NCBI RefSeq assembly: GCF_002207865.1
Contig: NZ_BDQM01000002.1
Coordinates: 124,001 to 188,000, forward strand
DNA length: 64,000 bases
Direction: 5' to 3'
Origin: Colwellia marinimaniae
GTDB taxonomy: Bacteria > Pseudomonadota > Gammaproteobacteria > Enterobacterales > Alteromonadaceae
The notes beneath the pieces are model-generated. The model saw only the letters and a program-made list of their open reading frames with translations. It was not told where the DNA came from and ran no database searches. The position numbers and the translations under genes are program-made. This document shows, piece by piece, positions 9,646-19,433 of the stretch. The first letter of the stretch is position 1. The number at the start of each line of letters is the position of its first letter.

Positions 9646-10038
9646 TTATTTACCTTGTTTACTTTGTTTACTTTTATAATCTTCAATCGCTGCTTTAATG
9701 GCATCTTCAGCCAAAATTGAGCAATGAATTTTTACCGGTGGTAAAGCTAACTCTTCAGCAATATCGGTATTTTTAATTTTACCCGCTTCTTCAATTGACT
9801 TGCCCTTTACCCATTCAGTAACCAATGAGCTTGATGCAATCGCTGAACCACAACCGTAGGTTTTGAATTTAGCATCTTCAATGATACCATCAGCAGAAAT
9901 TTTAAGTTGTAGCCTCATCACGTCGCCACACGCAGGTGCGCCAACCATACCAGTAGCTACTGTTGGATCGTTTTTGTCCATTGAACCAACATTACGTGGA
10001 TTCTCATAGTGATCAATTACTTTTTCGCTGTAAGCCAT
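9646..10038 (-). CDS. iscU: Iron-sulfur cluster scaffold IscU
   Basis: The protein has 130 residues and all three ligand cysteines: GAPACGD near 37, YGCGSAIA near 63 and KIHCSIL near 106. The HscA-recognition LPPVK motif (LALPPVKIH) is also present. It is the scaffold on which IscS-derived sulfur and iron form [2Fe-2S] clusters. The C-terminus is lysine/serine rich (SKQSKQGK). It sits 135 bp downstream of iscS and just upstream of iscA. Confidence 0.97.
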   Translation of the reverse strand: MAYSEKVIDHYENPRNVGSMDKNDPTVATGMVGAPACGDVMRLQLKISADGIIEDAKFKTYGCGSAIASSSLVTEWVKGKSIEEAGKIKNTDIAEELALPPVKIHCSILAEDAIKAAIEDYKSKQSKQGK

Positions 10039-10173
10039 GTTACTCTCCTAACTTGTGCCAAATTGTTATTAGGTAATTTCGAGATAATTACTTATACACC
10101 TTATTTGACACTAAATTTTATCTAAAGTGCTGAACTATTTTACTAAACCTTATTTTATTTAACTCAGTTTAGT

Positions 10174-11388
10174 TTAGTGAGCAGCCCATTCAATTGAATC
10201 TAAATCGATACCGTCTTTGAACATTTCCCAAAGCGGTGACATATCGCGTAAATGACCTATAGCGCCTCTAATTAATTTAATGGCGTAGTCAATTTCTTCT
10301 GACGTGGTAAAACGACCAAAGCTAAAACGAATTGAGCTATGGGCCATTTCATCATTTAGCCCTAATGCGCGTAGCACATAAGACGGTTCTAAACTTGCTG
10401 ATGTACAAGCACTACCTGACGATACCGCCAGGTCTTTCAGTGCCATAATTAACGACTCACCTTCAACATAGTTAAAACTGACGTTTAAATTACCAGGATA
10501 ACGTTTGTCAAAATCACCGTTAACAAAAACTTGTTCCATTGAGTTGACACCAGCCCAAAGACGGTCGCGCATTGCTGTTACATGGATAAGGTCTTGTGCC
10601 ATTTCTGCTTTAGCCAAACGACAGGCTTCACCCATACCAACAATTTGATGCGTTGCTAAGGTACCAGATCGCATGCCACGTTCATGACCACCACCGTGAG
10701 TTTGTGCTTCAATACGAACACGCGGTTTACGTGACACATATAAAGCGCCAATGCCTTTAGGTCCGTACATTTTATGTGCTGAAATAGACAATAAGTCAAC
10801 TTTCAACGCTTGCATATCAATGTTAATTTTACCGACACTTTGTGCGGCATCAACATGGAAAATAATTTTGCGAGCACGACACATTTCACCAATTTCATTG
10901 ATGTCTTGAATAACACCAATTTCATTATTTACATGCATTATGCTCACTAAAACAGTGTCATCACGCATGGCATCATTTAATTTTTTTAAATCAATTAAAC
11001 CATTTTCTTCCGGGTCAAGGTACGTTACTTCAAACCCTTGACGCTCTAATTCGCGACAAGTATCTAATACCGCTTTATGTTCGGTTTTACTGGTAATAAT
11101 GTGTTTACCACGTTTGTGATAAAAATTAGCAGCACCTTTAATGGCTAGGTTATTTGATTCTGTGGCGCCCGAGGTGAATACAATTTCACGTGGGTCGGCA
11201 TTAATTAATTCAGCAACTTGATTACGAGCGATATCAACCGCCTCTTCGGCTAGCCAGCCAAATTTATGAGAACGGGACGCGGGGTTACCAAAATGACCGT
11301 CTGTGGTCATGTATTGCATCATTTTTTCTGCTACACGCTTATCTACAGGTGTAGTAGCTGAGTAATCAAAATATATAGGAAGCTTCAT
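10174..11388 (-). CDS. iscS: Cysteine desulfurase IscS
   Basis: The 404-residue length equals E. coli IscS. The start [16 protein letters not shown], the PLP-lysine region [10 protein letters not shown] (near 206) and the active-site cysteine in [10 protein letters not shown] (near 328) are all visible. It is a PLP enzyme that removes sulfur from cysteine for cluster assembly and tRNA thiolation. It lies 48 bp downstream of iscR in the same direction, the usual operon order. Confidence 0.97.
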   Translation of the reverse strand: MKLPIYFDYSATTPVDKRVAEKMMQYMTTDGHFGNPASRSHKFGWLAEEAVDIARNQVAELINADPREIVFTSGATESNNLAIKGAANFYHKRGKHIITSKTEHKAVLDTCRELERQGFEVTYLDPEENGLIDLKKLNDAMRDDTVLVSIMHVNNEIGVIQDINEIGEMCRARKIIFHVDAAQSVGKINIDMQALKVDLLSISAHKMYGPKGIGALYVSRKPRVRIEAQTHGGGHERGMRSGTLATHQIVGMGEACRLAKAEMAQDLIHVTAMRDRLWAGVNSMEQVFVNGDFDKRYPGNLNVSFNYVEGESLIMALKDLAVSSGSACTSASLEPSYVLRALGLNDEMAHSSIRFSFGRFTTSEEIDYAIKLIRGAIGHLRDMSPLWEMFKDGIDLDSIEWAAH

Positions 11389-11436
11389 GCGCTAACTCTC
11401 TCCGATGGTAAATCTTTAATACGACGCGACTGGCTA

Positions 11437-11943
11437 TTACCAGTCGTTCATTACATTTTTAGTGGTTATCAATGTCTCTAACGGTATGCTTTTATTAGCA
11501 TTTATATGTAGTTTATCTTGTCGTTTAGAAACGGCTATCACATCACGCTTTGCCACTAATTCTGATAAGCTGATGTTTTGCAAAAATTCTTCAATTCGTT
11601 GGCTTAACCCTTCCCAAAGAGAATGAGTTAAACATTGTTCACCATCCTGGCAATTGTCTTTTCCTGAACATTTAGTGGCATCAACACTTTCATTTACCGC
11701 ACAAATAACATCAGCAACCGCTATTTCAGCTGAGCACCTGCTCAAGCGATAACCGCCTCCAGGACCACGAACACTGGTCACTAGCCCTTGCTTGCGTAAA
11801 CGAGAAAAGAGTTGCTCTAAATAAGACAAAGATATACCTTGGCGCTCAGAAATATCAGCCAAAGATACAGGTCCAGATACGGCATGAATAGTAACGTCTA
11901 ACATGGCAGTAACTGCGTAACGACCTTTAGAAGTAAGTTTCAT
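11437..11943 (-). CDS. iscR: Rrf2-family Fe-S regulator IscR
   Basis: This is an Rrf2 winged-helix protein of 168 residues. The cluster ligands fall at exactly the E. coli positions: C92, C98, C104 and H107 ([17 protein letters not shown]). Holo-IscR represses its own operon through type 1 sites when clusters are abundant. A near-ideal type 1 palindrome lies upstream at 12151-12175. The first gene of the iscR-S-U-A-hscB-hscA-fdx operon. Confidence 0.97.
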   Translation of the reverse strand: MKLTSKGRYAVTAMLDVTIHAVSGPVSLADISERQGISLSYLEQLFSRLRKQGLVTSVRGPGGGYRLSRCSAEIAVADVICAVNESVDATKCSGKDNCQDGEQCLTHSLWEGLSQRIEEFLQNISLSELVAKRDVIAVSKRQDKLHINANKSIPLETLITTKNVMNDW

Positions 11944-12063
11944 AATCTGCTCTCAAACACTATGTTAGTGTACTCAATATATCAATTTAGTAGGACGATT
12001 AAGTCAAAGCTATTTGACCACCAAAGCATAGAAAAAAATGCTTAGTTTAGTAAATGCTGCGCA

Positions 12064-12091
12064 ATTCTACCTAACCCTACATATTAGTCAA
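12064..12091 (-). promoter_or_regulatory. Candidate promoter of the isc operon
   Basis: On the minus strand, TTGACT (12086-12091) and TAGAAT (12064-12069) are 16 bp apart and resemble sigma-70 -35/-10 boxes, about 120 bp upstream of the iscR start. A second TTGACT at 12002-12007 has a poorer -10 (TGATAT) at 17 bp. Which one is used cannot be decided from sequence. Confidence 0.5.
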
Positions 12092-12150
12092 ATGAATACC
12101 CTAGTAATTTACTCAAGTATTGTACACCAAGAAATGAGAGGCGAGAAGTA

Positions 12151-12175
12151 ATAGTTGACTAAATTAGTCAACTAT
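12151..12175. promoter_or_regulatory. Perfect 25-bp palindrome matching the IscR type 1 site
   Basis: ATAGTTGACT, the centre AAATT, then AGTCAACTAT: the outer 10 bases are exact reverse complements. From memory, the E. coli IscR type 1 consensus has the same frame (ATA...GACT, 5-base AT centre, AGTC...TAT), and every position fits. It lies 208 bp upstream of iscR and 15 bp after the cysE stop, so it may also form the 3' hairpin of the cysE transcript. No clear promoter overlaps it. Confidence 0.65.
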
Positions 12176-12190
12176 TATTTTTTAATGAAA

Positions 12191-13000
12191 TTAAATTTCA
12201 GGATCAAAGCTGCTCACCTTGCTTTCACGACGCTGCGCCGCTGCTTTTTCATCTTCAATAAACTCACCCACTCTTAATTCAGGCAAGTTTTGATCACAAA
12301 TATTACCACCTAGGCTATTAACTTCTTTGCAAAGAGCACTCACTCGATCATCCATTAAATGCACATGATCAAGTAAGCGACCAATAGCTTTAGCCACAGG
12401 ATCAGGGTTATCGTGGGAAACAGCATAGGCATCAAAGCCATATTTTTTAGCGGCAGCTTCTCGCTGTTGGCCTTCACCTTTACTCGGTTTATCCGGAACG
12501 ATTCTGCCAGGAATACCTACCGCAGTAGCGTTAGCGGGTAAGTCTTTAACAACCACTGAATTAGAGCCAACTTTACCGCCCTTGCCGATAGTGATAGGGC
12601 CTAGTACTTGGGCGCCTGCACCAATAACAACATTGTCTTCTAAGGTGGGATGGCGTTTACCCGGTTTCCAACTAGTACCACCGAGAGTAACACCTTGATA
12701 AAGGGTAACATCATCACCTATTTCGGCGGTTCCGCCAATAACAACGCCCATGCCGTGATCAATAAAAAAGCGTCGACCAATAGTGGCACCGGGATGTATT
12801 TCAATGCCCGTTAACCAACGTGAAAACGTAGAAAAAACGCGCGCTAATAACTTCCAATTAGCACACCATAATTTATGACTCACTCGATGAAACCATATGG
12901 CATGTAAGCCTGGATAATTAAGTAACACCTCGAAACTAGTACGAGCGGCGGGATCTCTATCAAAGACACTATTGATATCTTCTTTGATACGGCTAAACAT
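12191..13000 (-). CDS. cysE: Serine O-acetyltransferase
   Basis: The left-handed beta-helix hexapeptide repeats run through the middle (about residues 65-165), with the catalytic-site segments [20 protein letters not shown] and [17 protein letters not shown] typical of serine acetyltransferase. The protein is 269 residues. Its short N-terminal domain resembles the EpsC/NifP-like class often found next to isc or nif genes. It makes O-acetylserine, the precursor of cysteine, which is the sulfur donor for IscS directly downstream. That neighbour relation suggests shared function. Confidence 0.94.
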   Translation of the reverse strand: MFSRIKEDINSVFDRDPAARTSFEVLLNYPGLHAIWFHRVSHKLWCANWKLLARVFSTFSRWLTGIEIHPGATIGRRFFIDHGMGVVIGGTAEIGDDVTLYQGVTLGGTSWKPGKRHPTLEDNVVIGAGAQVLGPITIGKGGKVGSNSVVVKDLPANATAVGIPGRIVPDKPSKGEGQQREAAAKKYGFDAYAVSHDNPDPVAKAIGRLLDHVHLMDDRVSALCKEVNSLGGNICDQNLPELRVGEFIEDEKAAAQRRESKVSSFDPEI

Positions 13001-13042
13001 AAATTATTCCTTCTATTACTCTTAAGTGACTAACTATTATGA

Positions 13043-13858
13043 CTACTCTTTACTAGACCTTTCCATTGAGGCAAAAATCCCCCGCATCATCTTAACTTCT
13101 TTTACATCTGGCCTAGCGCGATTAAATAAACGCCTTAGCTTAGTCATCACTAAACCAGGATGGTTTTCTACTATAAAGCCGGTGGCTTTCAGTGCTTTTT
13201 CAAAGTGTTGATAAAAACGCTCAATTTCTTCACTCACCGGATAAAGTTCTTCAGCTTCATTTTTGCTTTTAGCAAGCAATTTACCATTACCGGTACTGCG
13301 TTCTTGATAATTTTTATCATGAGCCAGTAAATAACTGGTACGCACTTCATAACTTAACGTTTGTACCGCCATGGCTAAATTCAACGAGCTATAATCTGGA
13401 TTAGCAGGTATCTGTACATGAAAGTGACAAAGTTGTAATTCTTCATTGGTTAAACCACTACTTTCTCGACCAAAAACTAACGCTACTGGATATTCACCTG
13501 CTTCGGCAATCAACTTCTCACCACAGCCTCTTGGCTCTAGCATAGGCCAAGGTAGTGTCCGAGAGCGAGCACTGGTACCCACCACTAAACCACAATCTTC
13601 AATGGCTTCTTGCAAAGTGCTCACTACTTTAGCATTTGCTAACACATCCGTTGCACCAGCAGCCATGGCTTGCGCTTGACCATTAGGCATTTCAATAGGA
13701 TCAACTAAAATAAGCTGGCTTAAACCCATGGTTTTCATAGCGCGTGCTGCACTACCTATGTTTCGACAATCAGAGGTATTTACTAAAATAATTTTAACGC
13801 GATCTAATAGTGAACCTGGGGTGTTACTTTGCTGAGAATCTTGTTGGGGATCTGACAT
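13043..13858 (-). CDS. trmJ: tRNA (cytidine/uridine-2'-O-)-methyltransferase TrmJ
   Basis: This SPOUT-family methyltransferase shows the first SpoU motif ([20 protein letters not shown]), [16 protein letters not shown] in the middle and [15 protein letters not shown] at the knot. It modifies position 32 of several tRNAs. The length is 271 against 246 in E. coli, mostly from N- and C-terminal extensions. It lies upstream of cysE and iscR, and faces away from suhB. The suhB-trmJ-iscR order matches E. coli. Confidence 0.93.
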   Translation of the reverse strand: MSDPQQDSQQSNTPGSLLDRVKIILVNTSDCRNIGSAARAMKTMGLSQLILVDPIEMPNGQAQAMAAGATDVLANAKVVSTLQEAIEDCGLVVGTSARSRTLPWPMLEPRGCGEKLIAEAGEYPVALVFGRESSGLTNEELQLCHFHVQIPANPDYSSLNLAMAVQTLSYEVRTSYLLAHDKNYQERSTGNGKLLAKSKNEAEELYPVSEEIERFYQHFEKALKATGFIVENHPGLVMTKLRRLFNRARPDVKEVKMMRGIFASMERSSKE

Positions 13859-14178
13859 CTTATACTCTACTGTTTATTTCACTGGGCTTGTAAGCCCATC
13901 TAGATGGCCAGTATTCTACCATAGAAGATTACTGCTGTAGCTAACAAAAAGCACGCTTATTAAGCATCTTTATCTATGGCAATTTGATATTTAATAGTCT
14001 TTTTTTCTCTATTAAAAAACCAAGCCAATGAGTCGCTCATTTATTAAACGATTTATTTTATAAGATTATCGCTTAATGGTTTTTTTTTTGCTATAATTTG
14101 CGCGCTCGAATTTCAAGACAATGTTTGCTTGGAAATAAATTGTTCTTTTAAAAATTATTTACAAATAGGTACTCTATT
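13859..14178. promoter_or_regulatory. Divergent trmJ/suhB intergenic region
   Basis: This 320-bp gap separates two divergent genes and so must hold both promoters. On the plus strand TATAAT lies at 14092-14097 directly after a run of about ten T residues, about 80 bp before suhB. Its -35 is poor (TCGCTT at 17 bp). I see no riboswitch-like structure. Confidence 0.45.
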
Positions 14179-14982
14179 ATGCATCCCATGCTAAATATTG
14201 CCGTGCGCGCAGCGCGTACAGCAGGTAAAGTTATCGTTCGCTCTATGGAGCAACTTGATAAAGTTGAAATTGAATCAAAAGGAACGAATGATTTTGTCAC
14301 CAGTGTTGATATTAGCGCTGAAGAGGCAATTATTGAGACTATTCGTAAATCATATCCAGATCACACCATTATCGGTGAAGAGTCTGGCGTGTTAAAAGGT
14401 AGTGATGACGATTACCAGTGGATTGTTGATCCACTAGACGGCACCACCAACTTCATAAAAGGTATTCCGCATTTTTGCGTTTCAATTGCCTTAAAAGTAA
14501 AAGGTAAACTAGACCAAGCGGTAGTATTTGATCCTATTCGTGGCGAGTTATTCACCGCTAGTCGTGGTAAAGGTGCACAATTAAACGGTTTCCGTATTCG
14601 AGTTAATAAAAATAAAGAGCTTTCAGGAACTGTCCTAGCCACGGGTTTTCCGTTCAAACACAAACAACACACTGCTGCTTACATGGCAATGTTCTCGGGC
14701 TTATTCCAAAAAAGCGCAGATATGCGCCGCACCGGCTCTCCTGCCCTTGACCTTGCTTATGTCGCAGCTGGCCGTTTTGATGGTTTCTTCGAGATAGGCT
14801 TAAAACCTTGGAATACTGCTGCTGGCGAACTATTAATAATTGAAGCTGGTGGTCTAGTAACTGACTTTACTGGCGGTCATAATCATGCAAAATCAGGTAA
14901 TATTGTTGCCGCAAATACCCGCATATTAAAAGATGTGTTGAAAGAAATTCGTCCTCACCTAGGTGAGGCACTTAGCAAGTAA
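14179..14982 (+). CDS. suhB: Inositol-1-monophosphatase family protein SuhB
   Basis: The metal-binding motifs of the family are present: GEESG near residue 66, DPLDGTTNFIKGIPHF near 84 and WNTAAGELLIIEAGG near 213. At 267 residues it equals the E. coli protein. SuhB hydrolyses inositol phosphate in vitro. In bacteria it also takes part in rRNA transcription antitermination with the Nus factors, which is family knowledge and not visible here. It is a single-gene unit ended by a strong terminator. Confidence 0.95.
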   Translation: MHPMLNIAVRAARTAGKVIVRSMEQLDKVEIESKGTNDFVTSVDISAEEAIIETIRKSYPDHTIIGEESGVLKGSDDDYQWIVDPLDGTTNFIKGIPHFCVSIALKVKGKLDQAVVFDPIRGELFTASRGKGAQLNGFRIRVNKNKELSGTVLATGFPFKHKQHTAAYMAMFSGLFQKSADMRRTGSPALDLAYVAAGRFDGFFEIGLKPWNTAAGELLIIEAGGLVTDFTGGHNHAKSGNIVAANTRILKDVLKEIRPHLGEALSK

Positions 14983-15036
14983 TTTTTGTCTGAGTTTACT
15001 TAGTTAAAATAGCTAAGTAATAACACAATAATATTA

Positions 15037-15083
15037 AGCGCCACAGTAACCTTACTAAATAAGGTCACTGTGGCGCTTTTTTT
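15037..15083 (+). terminator. Rho-independent terminator of suhB
   Basis: AGCGCCACAGT and ACCTTA pair with the complementary TAAGGT and ACTGTGGCGCT around a short loop. A run of seven to eight T residues follows. Confidence 0.92.
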
Positions 15084-15130
15084 GCTTTAGACTAACTATA
15101 TAGTTTTTAGTACATTTGTTAAGAGAGCTC

Positions 15131-15922
15131 ATGGATAACATTAAGACCACAAAACAAGCCTTTATCGGCGGAGAAGTCGCCTTAGTTGGCGCAGGTCCTG
15201 GCGACCCAGATTTACTGACCATTCAAGCCTATCGTTTTATCAAACAAGCAGAAGTAGTTATCTATGATCGGCTAGTCAGTGAAGCTGTAATGGCACTATT
15301 ACCTAGCGATTGCCAGCAAATATATGTTGGTAAAAAGCAAGCAGATCATAGGGTTCCGCAAGAAGGCATTAATCAGCTTTTGGTTGATAATGCTCTATTA
15401 GGTAAAAGAGTGGTCCGCTTAAAAGGTGGCGATCCCTTTGTCTTTGGTCGTGGCTCTGAAGAAGCCCAGTTTTTATTAAGCCATGGTATCGCTTGTCATA
15501 TTGTCCCTGGCATGACCGCAGCATCGGCTTGTACTAGTTATGCTGGTATCCCGTTAACTCATAGAAACATAGCTCGAAGTTGCACCTTTATCACAGGGCA
15601 TGTGCAAGATAATGGTGCACTAGACTTACCTTGGCAGGCATTGAATGATAAAGAGCAAACGATTGTCTTTTATATGGGTATAAAAAGTTTACCGATAATT
15701 ACCACTCAACTGATAGCTGCGGGTCGTGATATAAATACCCCAGCAGCGTTAATTCGTAAAGGCACGCACCAAGATCAGCAGGTGATAAAGGGCACATTAG
15801 CTAATTTAAGCGAACTGGTAACCTTACATAAAATAACACCACCAAGCTTAATTGTGATTGGTGATGTTGTTGGACTATTTCCCAGTGAGCAGCTCACTAA
15901 CTTAGGTTACTTAACACCTTAA
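15131..15922 (+). CDS. cobA: Uroporphyrinogen-III C-methyltransferase
   Basis: The tetrapyrrole methylase motifs are visible: VALVGAGPGDPDLLT at the N-terminus, RLKGGDPFVFGRGSEE near 100, and GMTAASACTSYAGIPLTHR near 130. The enzyme makes precorrin-2 from uroporphyrinogen III using two SAM, the first step to siroheme or cobalamin. It is the stand-alone type (about 260 residues), not the CysG fusion. I choose ATG 15131 because AAGAGAG sits at the right distance upstream. An in-frame TTG at 15116 would add five residues but has no ribosome site. Confidence 0.93.
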   Translation: MDNIKTTKQAFIGGEVALVGAGPGDPDLLTIQAYRFIKQAEVVIYDRLVSEAVMALLPSDCQQIYVGKKQADHRVPQEGINQLLVDNALLGKRVVRLKGGDPFVFGRGSEEAQFLLSHGIACHIVPGMTAASACTSYAGIPLTHRNIARSCTFITGHVQDNGALDLPWQALNDKEQTIVFYMGIKSLPIITTQLIAAGRDINTPAALIRKGTHQDQQVIKGTLANLSELVTLHKITPPSLIVIGDVVGLFPSEQLTNLGYLTP

Positions 15923-15950
15923 CGGCACTAACCATTCCGAGCAGTAAATA

Positions 15951-15998
15951 AAAAAGGCTTATGATGAATAGAATTACTATTGGTCATAAGCCTTTTTC
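15951..15998. terminator. Bidirectional terminator, cobA / DEAD-box helicase
   Basis: AAAAAGGCTTATGA and TCATAAGCCTTTTT are exact inverted repeats separated by about 19 bases, between convergent genes. Confidence 0.85.
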
Positions 15999-16024
15999 TT
16001 GCTATTAAGATGTGCTAATTAGAA

Positions 16025-17440
16025 CTAGCTATTATTTGCTGCACGTCTTGGGGTACGTGGCTTAGGCCCAGTACCGTCGTATTCCGGCTTTTTACGTCTA
16101 GAGGAGTTGTTCGCAGGTTTTGCTTTATTGCCACCGGTATTGTGACCATTAGCATTACCACCTGAGCGTTGACCATCTTTATGTTCAACTCGACCTCTAC
16201 CACGTGCTGAATGTTGACTTGGTTTAGACTTTGGCGGCCTACCTGTTCTTAAAGGTTTTATCGCACGTGATTCGCCCAGCTCATTGGCAGGTATAAACTT
16301 CTCAATAACTTTACGCTCAATATGCTGCTGAATAACATGTTCAATGCCCCACAATAAGTCTAACTCATCGGCACAAACTAATGACAATGCTTGGCCAGTA
16401 TTACCGGCACGGGCTGTACGGCCAATACGATGCACATAATCCTCTGGCACATTCGGTAAATCAAAGTTAACCACTTGCGGTAATAAATCAATATCAATAC
16501 CACGAGCAGCAATATCGGTTGCCACTAGTACCTTGACTGAGCCATCTTTAAAGGCAGCAAGTGCTTTAGTACGTGCTCCTTGGCTTTTATTACCATGGAT
16601 AGCCGCTGCAGTTATGCCTTCTGCTTCGAGGTGCTTGGTTAGCTTATTAGCGCCATGTTTGGTTTTAGTGAAAACCAACACTTGTTGCCAGTTATTTTCT
16701 TGTATTAAATATGTAAGTACTGCTGGCTTACGTTTTTTATCAACGGCCATTAACCATTGGGTAACTTTGTCTGCGGTGCTATTTTCAGCATCTACCGAAA
16801 TCTCTAATGGGTTATTAACCAGACCTTTAGCAAGCGCACGGATCTCCGGAGAGAAGGTTGCTGAAAAAAGTAAGTTTTGACGGTCCTTTGGTAGCACTGC
16901 GATAAGCTTTTTAATATCGCGAATAAAGCCCATATCTAACATGCGATCGGCTTCATCAAGAATAAACACTTCAAGTTGACTAAATTTTACCGCTCTTTGA
17001 TTGTATAAATCGAGTAAACGTCCTGGCGTTGCCACCAATACATCAACACCTTGGCGAAGACGCATCATTTGCGGATTAATTTTCACGCCACCAAAAACGA
17101 CCATTGAGTGTAAATGTAAATACTTACCATAGGTCTCTATACTTTCGTGGATTTGCGCCGCTAGTTCACGTGTTGGGGTAAGTATTAATGCTCTTACGTT
17201 GTTTGACGCAACCTTATTGCCTTTGTTACTAGAAAGGCGCTGTAATAACGGTAAAGTAAAACCTGCCGTTTTACCGGTGCCCGTTTGCGCTACTGCCATA
17301 ATATCTCGTCCAGAAAGAACCGCTGGAATAGCTTGCGCTTGAATAGGAGATGGTGTTTCATAACCCTTATCACGTACTGCTTTTAGTAATGGCTCAGATA
17401 AACCTAAATCAGTAAATTTAGTTGTCGGGGTATCGCTCAT
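16025..17440 (-). CDS. DEAD-box RNA helicase, RhlE-like
   Basis: All core helicase motifs are visible in order: Q motif ([11 protein letters not shown]), Walker [22 protein letters not shown] and [10 protein letters not shown]. The C-terminal tail of about 90 residues is rich in Arg, Gly, Lys and Asn, a basic RNA-binding tail as in RhlE-type helicases. It probably remodels rRNA or mRNA, useful in the cold. The true start is the ATG at 17440 (MSDTPTTKF), which has AAGAGA just upstream. An open frame runs 19 codons further but without such a site. Confidence 0.9.
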   Translation of the reverse strand: MSDTPTTKFTDLGLSEPLLKAVRDKGYETPSPIQAQAIPAVLSGRDIMAVAQTGTGKTAGFTLPLLQRLSSNKGNKVASNNVRALILTPTRELAAQIHESIETYGKYLHLHSMVVFGGVKINPQMMRLRQGVDVLVATPGRLLDLYNQRAVKFSQLEVFILDEADRMLDMGFIRDIKKLIAVLPKDRQNLLFSATFSPEIRALAKGLVNNPLEISVDAENSTADKVTQWLMAVDKKRKPAVLTYLIQENNWQQVLVFTKTKHGANKLTKHLEAEGITAAAIHGNKSQGARTKALAAFKDGSVKVLVATDIAARGIDIDLLPQVVNFDLPNVPEDYVHRIGRTARAGNTGQALSLVCADELDLLWGIEHVIQQHIERKVIEKFIPANELGESRAIKPLRTGRPPKSKPSQHSARGRGRVEHKDGQRSGGNANGHNTGGNKAKPANNSSRRKKPEYDGTGPKPRTPRRAANNS

Positions 17441-17764
17441 AAGAATCTCTTTAGTAAATAGAAAATACTGACAGCGGGATAAAAATGTTGGCAGCATGAA
17501 AGGGCGGCAGCATACAGCATGGTTAAGTGTAGTGCAAAAAAAGAGTGAATAATTCTGATGAATTACTTCGTTGAGGGAAAATTTAATCGCGTATCATTTT
17601 ATTAAGTCAAACGTGGATAATATTTTATGTCATTAAAATCAAAACACTATAAATACGAAAACTATCGTTTACATCATTATTACACTGTGCTTACAATGAT
17701 ACTCACATGAAGCTTGAGCATAGCTTATACCTGTCTATTTAAAGTTTTTTATAAGGATATATAA
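17441..17764. other. Divergent upstream region of the helicase and barrel genes
   Basis: These 324 bp must contain promoters in both directions. They are AT-rich, with a ribosome site (AAGGAT) at the right edge for the broken barrel gene. I see no repeat or structured RNA. Confidence 0.4.
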
Positions 17765-18354
17765 ATGAATAAAATATTTTAACCTCTGTAATTACTGTCT
17801 GTGTTTTAACAAGTACAGCAACTTTCGCAACTCAATCACCCAACTGGAGTTATGCTGAAATTGGCTATATTAAAGGAAGTGTATCATCTCTAGAACAAGC
17901 TGACTTTACTGGTATACATCTTGAGGGCTCTGTTAGTTTTCATGAGAATTTTTTCGCCTTTGGCCGTTATCGAGATATATCTGATTCTTTTAACAGAGTA
18001 GATGTCGAAGCAAATTTATTGAATTTAGGCCTTGGTTACCGCCATGGGATAAATGATAAAACTGATTTTTTTACTACCGCTTCATTTGCCAGCATATCCA
18101 CGAAAGTATCATACCTTAGTGAGCACGAAAGTAATGACAATAATGGTTATGAATTATCTTTAGGGGTTCGCTCTATGCTCACTGATTCTTTTGAGTTCAT
18201 GACGGCTATCTCATACGAAAAAATAGAGGGAAATGATACTTCATTTAAGTTTGCTGGCTTTTATCATTTCACCGAGAATATATCGGCAGGAGTAAACTTC
18301 CAGCTTTCCACTGATGTGCAATACTTAACTTTCTCAGCACGTTATTCTTTTTAA
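17765..18354 (+). pseudogene. Outer-membrane beta-barrel protein (Ax21-like), frameshifted near start
   Basis: ATG 17765, after AAGGATATATAA, reads MNKIF and then meets TAA. The +2-shifted frame continues for about 190 codons to 18354 without a stop: first a hydrophobic signal peptide (LTSVITVCVLTSTATFA), then amphipathic beta strands (NWSYAEIGYIKG, HLEGSVSFHENFFAFGRY, LNLGLGYRHGINDKTDFFTT) and a C-terminal Phe (ARYSF), typical of small outer-membrane barrels. The strand pattern resembles the Ax21 family. Restoring one T in the TTTT run at 17777-17780 joins both parts exactly. It could be a recent pseudogene, a slippage-controlled gene or a sequencing error. Confidence 0.75.
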
Positions 18355-18409
18355 ACGATATTTAATGCTTGCTAATTATTCCTCCTAGTTTTACTAATCC
18401 ATTTAATAC

Positions 18410-18447
18410 AAAAAAGCCGAGTAACTTTCGTTACTCGGCTTTTTTTA
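18410..18447. terminator. Bidirectional terminator upstream of secF 3' end
   Basis: AAAAAAGCCGAGTAAC, loop TTTC, GTTACTCGGCTTTTTTT. It is a perfect stem with A and T tails, shared by the barrel gene and the sec operon on the opposite strand. Confidence 0.92.
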
Positions 18448-18467
18448 TGGCTCAATAACAATAATTG

Positions 18468-19415
18468 TTAAGGCATCATAGCGTCTTGATCTGCACCTTC
18501 TTTTTCAATCACTTCTTGAATTAAATCTTCTCGTGAAACCCCTAAAGCTAAGGCGACTAAACTAGCGACATAAATTGAAGAGTAAGTACCAACAAAAACA
18601 CCAAACAATAATGCGGTGGCAAAACCGTGAATTAGCTCTCCACCTCTAAAGAATAAAGCCGCCAATACTATTAACGTGGTAAACGAAGTAATAATGGTAC
18701 GACTCAAGGTTTGTGTTAAAGAGATATTAATCACGTCTTCCGGATCACTATTGCGTATTTTCCTAAAGTTTTCACGAATACGATCCGAAACCACAATAGT
18801 ATCGTTCAGTGAATAACCAATAACCGCTAATATCGCCGCCAATACCGTAAGGTCAAACTCTAGTTGTAAAATAGAAAACAAACCCAGTGTTAATAATACA
18901 TCGTGGAATAACGCCACCACTGAGCCAACAGCAAAGCGCCATTCAAAACGGAAGGCTACATACATGAGTATACAGATAAGCGCCGTTAACATGGCTAAAC
19001 CTCCCTGCTCCGCTAACTCATCACCAACACTAGCACCAACAAATTCAATACGGCGCATATCGACAGTTTGCCCCGTAGCCTTTTGTAAAACGCTAAGTAT
19101 TTCATTACCTAACATCTCAGCTTTAACATCACCACGTAAACCTAAGCGAATAACTACGTCACGACTGCTGCCGTAAAATTGTACTTTGGCATCTGCAAAA
19201 CCATTCTCAGCCATTACTTGGCGTATTATCTTTAAATCAGCTGGTTGTTCAAAACCAACTTCAATAAGGGTGCCGCCAGTAAAGTCTAAACCAAAGTTTA
19301 ACTTGTTTGTTGCTAACGAGATCACTGAAGCGATCATCATTAAGGCGCTAAATACTAGGGCTATCTTGCGATAGCTCATAAATTTGACAGTTTCTTTTAA
19401 GTGTAAAATTTGCAT
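18468..19415 (-). CDS. secF: Protein translocase subunit SecF
   Basis: An integral inner-membrane protein of 315 residues with six predicted membrane segments. It carries the SecF signature GLDFTGGTLIEVGF near residue 45 and the RND-like membrane core (VIGYSLNDTIVVSDRIREN). SecDF uses the proton gradient to pull proteins out of the Sec channel. It starts 18 bp after secD. It is the last gene of queA-tgt-yajC-secD-secF. Confidence 0.96.
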   Translation of the reverse strand: MQILHLKETVKFMSYRKIALVFSALMMIASVISLATNKLNFGLDFTGGTLIEVGFEQPADLKIIRQVMAENGFADAKVQFYGSSRDVVIRLGLRGDVKAEMLGNEILSVLQKATGQTVDMRRIEFVGASVGDELAEQGGLAMLTALICILMYVAFRFEWRFAVGSVVALFHDVLLTLGLFSILQLEFDLTVLAAILAVIGYSLNDTIVVSDRIRENFRKIRNSDPEDVINISLTQTLSRTIITSFTTLIVLAALFFRGGELIHGFATALLFGVFVGTYSSIYVASLVALALGVSREDLIQEVIEKEGADQDAMMP

Positions 19416-19433
19416 AATTTATCGTTCCTGTCT

